A stretch of 31,297 nt of DNA, taken from contig CAZRSF010000074.1 of assembly GCA_964602655.1 (NCBI GenBank), positions 1 to 31,297 on the forward strand, in the 5' to 3' direction. Origin of the DNA: Moduliflexus sp964602655. Lineage in GTDB: Bacteria > Moduliflexota > Moduliflexia > Moduliflexales > Moduliflexaceae. Within the stretch, counting starts at the first letter, position 1. Each line of letters starts with the position of its first letter. Below the pieces are notes generated by a model, which was given only the letters and a program-made list of their open reading frames with translations, had not been told where the DNA came from and ran no database searches. Below, piece by piece: positions 30,961 through 31,297 of this stretch. The position numbers and the translations under genes are program-made.

Positions 30961-31163
30961 AATGATCCCTCTAATATGGCGAAAATTCGTTCTTCGCTGA
31001 CAAATTGATTCTGTCGTCCCCTTTGAATCGCACTTCCTAAGGCAACATCTTCCAACGCTTCGATGAGAATCTCATAAAAGACATTGCGTTTTTCTTGGAT
31101 CATTTTTATAAACACCTCTTCAAGTAATGGTTTTAATGTCTCATCACCAATCGTCAGTTCCAT
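30957..31163 (-). CDS. RelB-like antitoxin of the RelE module
   Basis: This 68-aa protein is helical, with VALGSAIQRGRQNQFVSEERIF resembling the RelB-type stretch that precedes the toxin-wrapping helix. The stop overlaps the toxin ATG (ATGA), as in typical toxin-antitoxin operons. The ATG at 31163 has a GGAGAA ribosome site. It would neutralise the toxin and repress the operon. Confidence 0.78.
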   Translation of the reverse strand: MELTIGDETLKPLLEEVFIKMIQEKRNVFYEILIEALEDVALGSAIQRGRQNQFVSEERIFAILEGSL

Positions 31164-31297
31164 GATGATTTTCTCCGTTATCGTTGTTATTCTTTTCGTC
31201 TTGCGAGTACGCTTTTTATTGATATTCAGGATTCAATCGTCTCCCTGTCAAGACAAAACAAGGAAAAATATACTTTTCCTGGGAGATATACGCGTCA
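31164..31297 (-). promoter_or_regulatory. Toxin-antitoxin promoter region
   Basis: On the minus strand TTGACA lies at 31251-31246 with a weak -10 (TGAATA at 31228-31223) 17 bp on. An inverted repeat AGGAAAA-6-TTTTCCT (31261-31280) upstream of the -35 could be an operator. The window ends here. Confidence 0.45.

Overview
The window looks like a chromosomal stretch from a Gram-negative-type bacterium. It carries one predicted lipoprotein, one protein with a Sec signal, and housekeeping genes (diacylglycerol kinase, 5-formyl-THF cyclo-ligase, BioA) among poorly characterised families. Gene content and the many imperfect intergenic palindromes remind me of Modulibacteria (KSB3) or deltaproteobacterial-type draft genomes, but I cannot verify a taxon and hold this loosely. 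Most genes have moderate GC. One block, about 3390-5270, is strikingly AT-rich and looks acquired. I see no tRNA, rRNA, CRISPR array or transposase gene.

Region 1 (1-6850) is an ArsR-controlled membrane and redox locus. An ArsR repressor (5317-5640, minus) and a two-repeat YraQ/ArsP-type permease (2042-3340, minus) each have the same operator upstream, TATTTGG-N8-CCAAATA. Downstream of the permease lie a ProC-like dehydrogenase (1205-1981) and two tandem half-size permeases (649-1128 and 113-652, overlapping by ATGA). A UroD/MtaA-type methyltransferase with a Zn-type H-x-C...C motif (5845-6849) diverges from arsR. Between arsR and the permease sits the AT-rich block: a PadR regulator with its own palindromic operator and two mutually paralogous small membrane proteins. 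The set suggests export and processing of a (possibly methylated) metalloid or other small toxic species; that is inference.

Region 2 (7000-9470) holds a DJ-1/PfpI protein directly followed by a YcaQ/AlkX-type winged-helix DNA glycosylase homologue, then a small exported protein whose 3' end is made by a palindromic repeat. Region 3 (9431-13094, minus) is a run of NurA-domain nuclease, GAF-like sensor, Rnk/GreA-type factor and NhaP2-type K+/H+ antiporter. Region 4 (13344-18903, minus) has a TPR lipoprotein with a HELTH metalloprotease motif, a small charged protein, a cold-shock/DUF1294 fusion, BioA, a secreted protein and a DUF4342 protein.

Region 5 (19355-26238) has an AroE-like dehydrogenase lacking the usual Ser-x-Ser shikimate motif beside a Gfo/Idh/MocA oxidoreductase, a stand-alone NFACT-R protein, a YgeY-type M20 hydrolase, DgkA, an SGNH hydrolase, a DUF6062 Cys-rich protein and 5-formyl-THF cyclo-ligase. 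Region 6 (26607-31297) has a C45-type Ntn hydrolase, an AraC-GyrI regulator divergent from a LysE exporter whose promoter predicts a leaderless mRNA, a decayed alpha/beta hydrolase pseudogene, and a RelE-type toxin-antitoxin pair. The toxin is frameshifted in a homopolymer and followed directly by a roughly 110-bp attC-like imperfect palindrome.

At least three families of short palindromic elements (15 sites) occupy the intergenic gaps. They recur in operon gaps, at one gene start (bioA) and at one gene end (9369). They are the most pervasive unexplained structure in the window.
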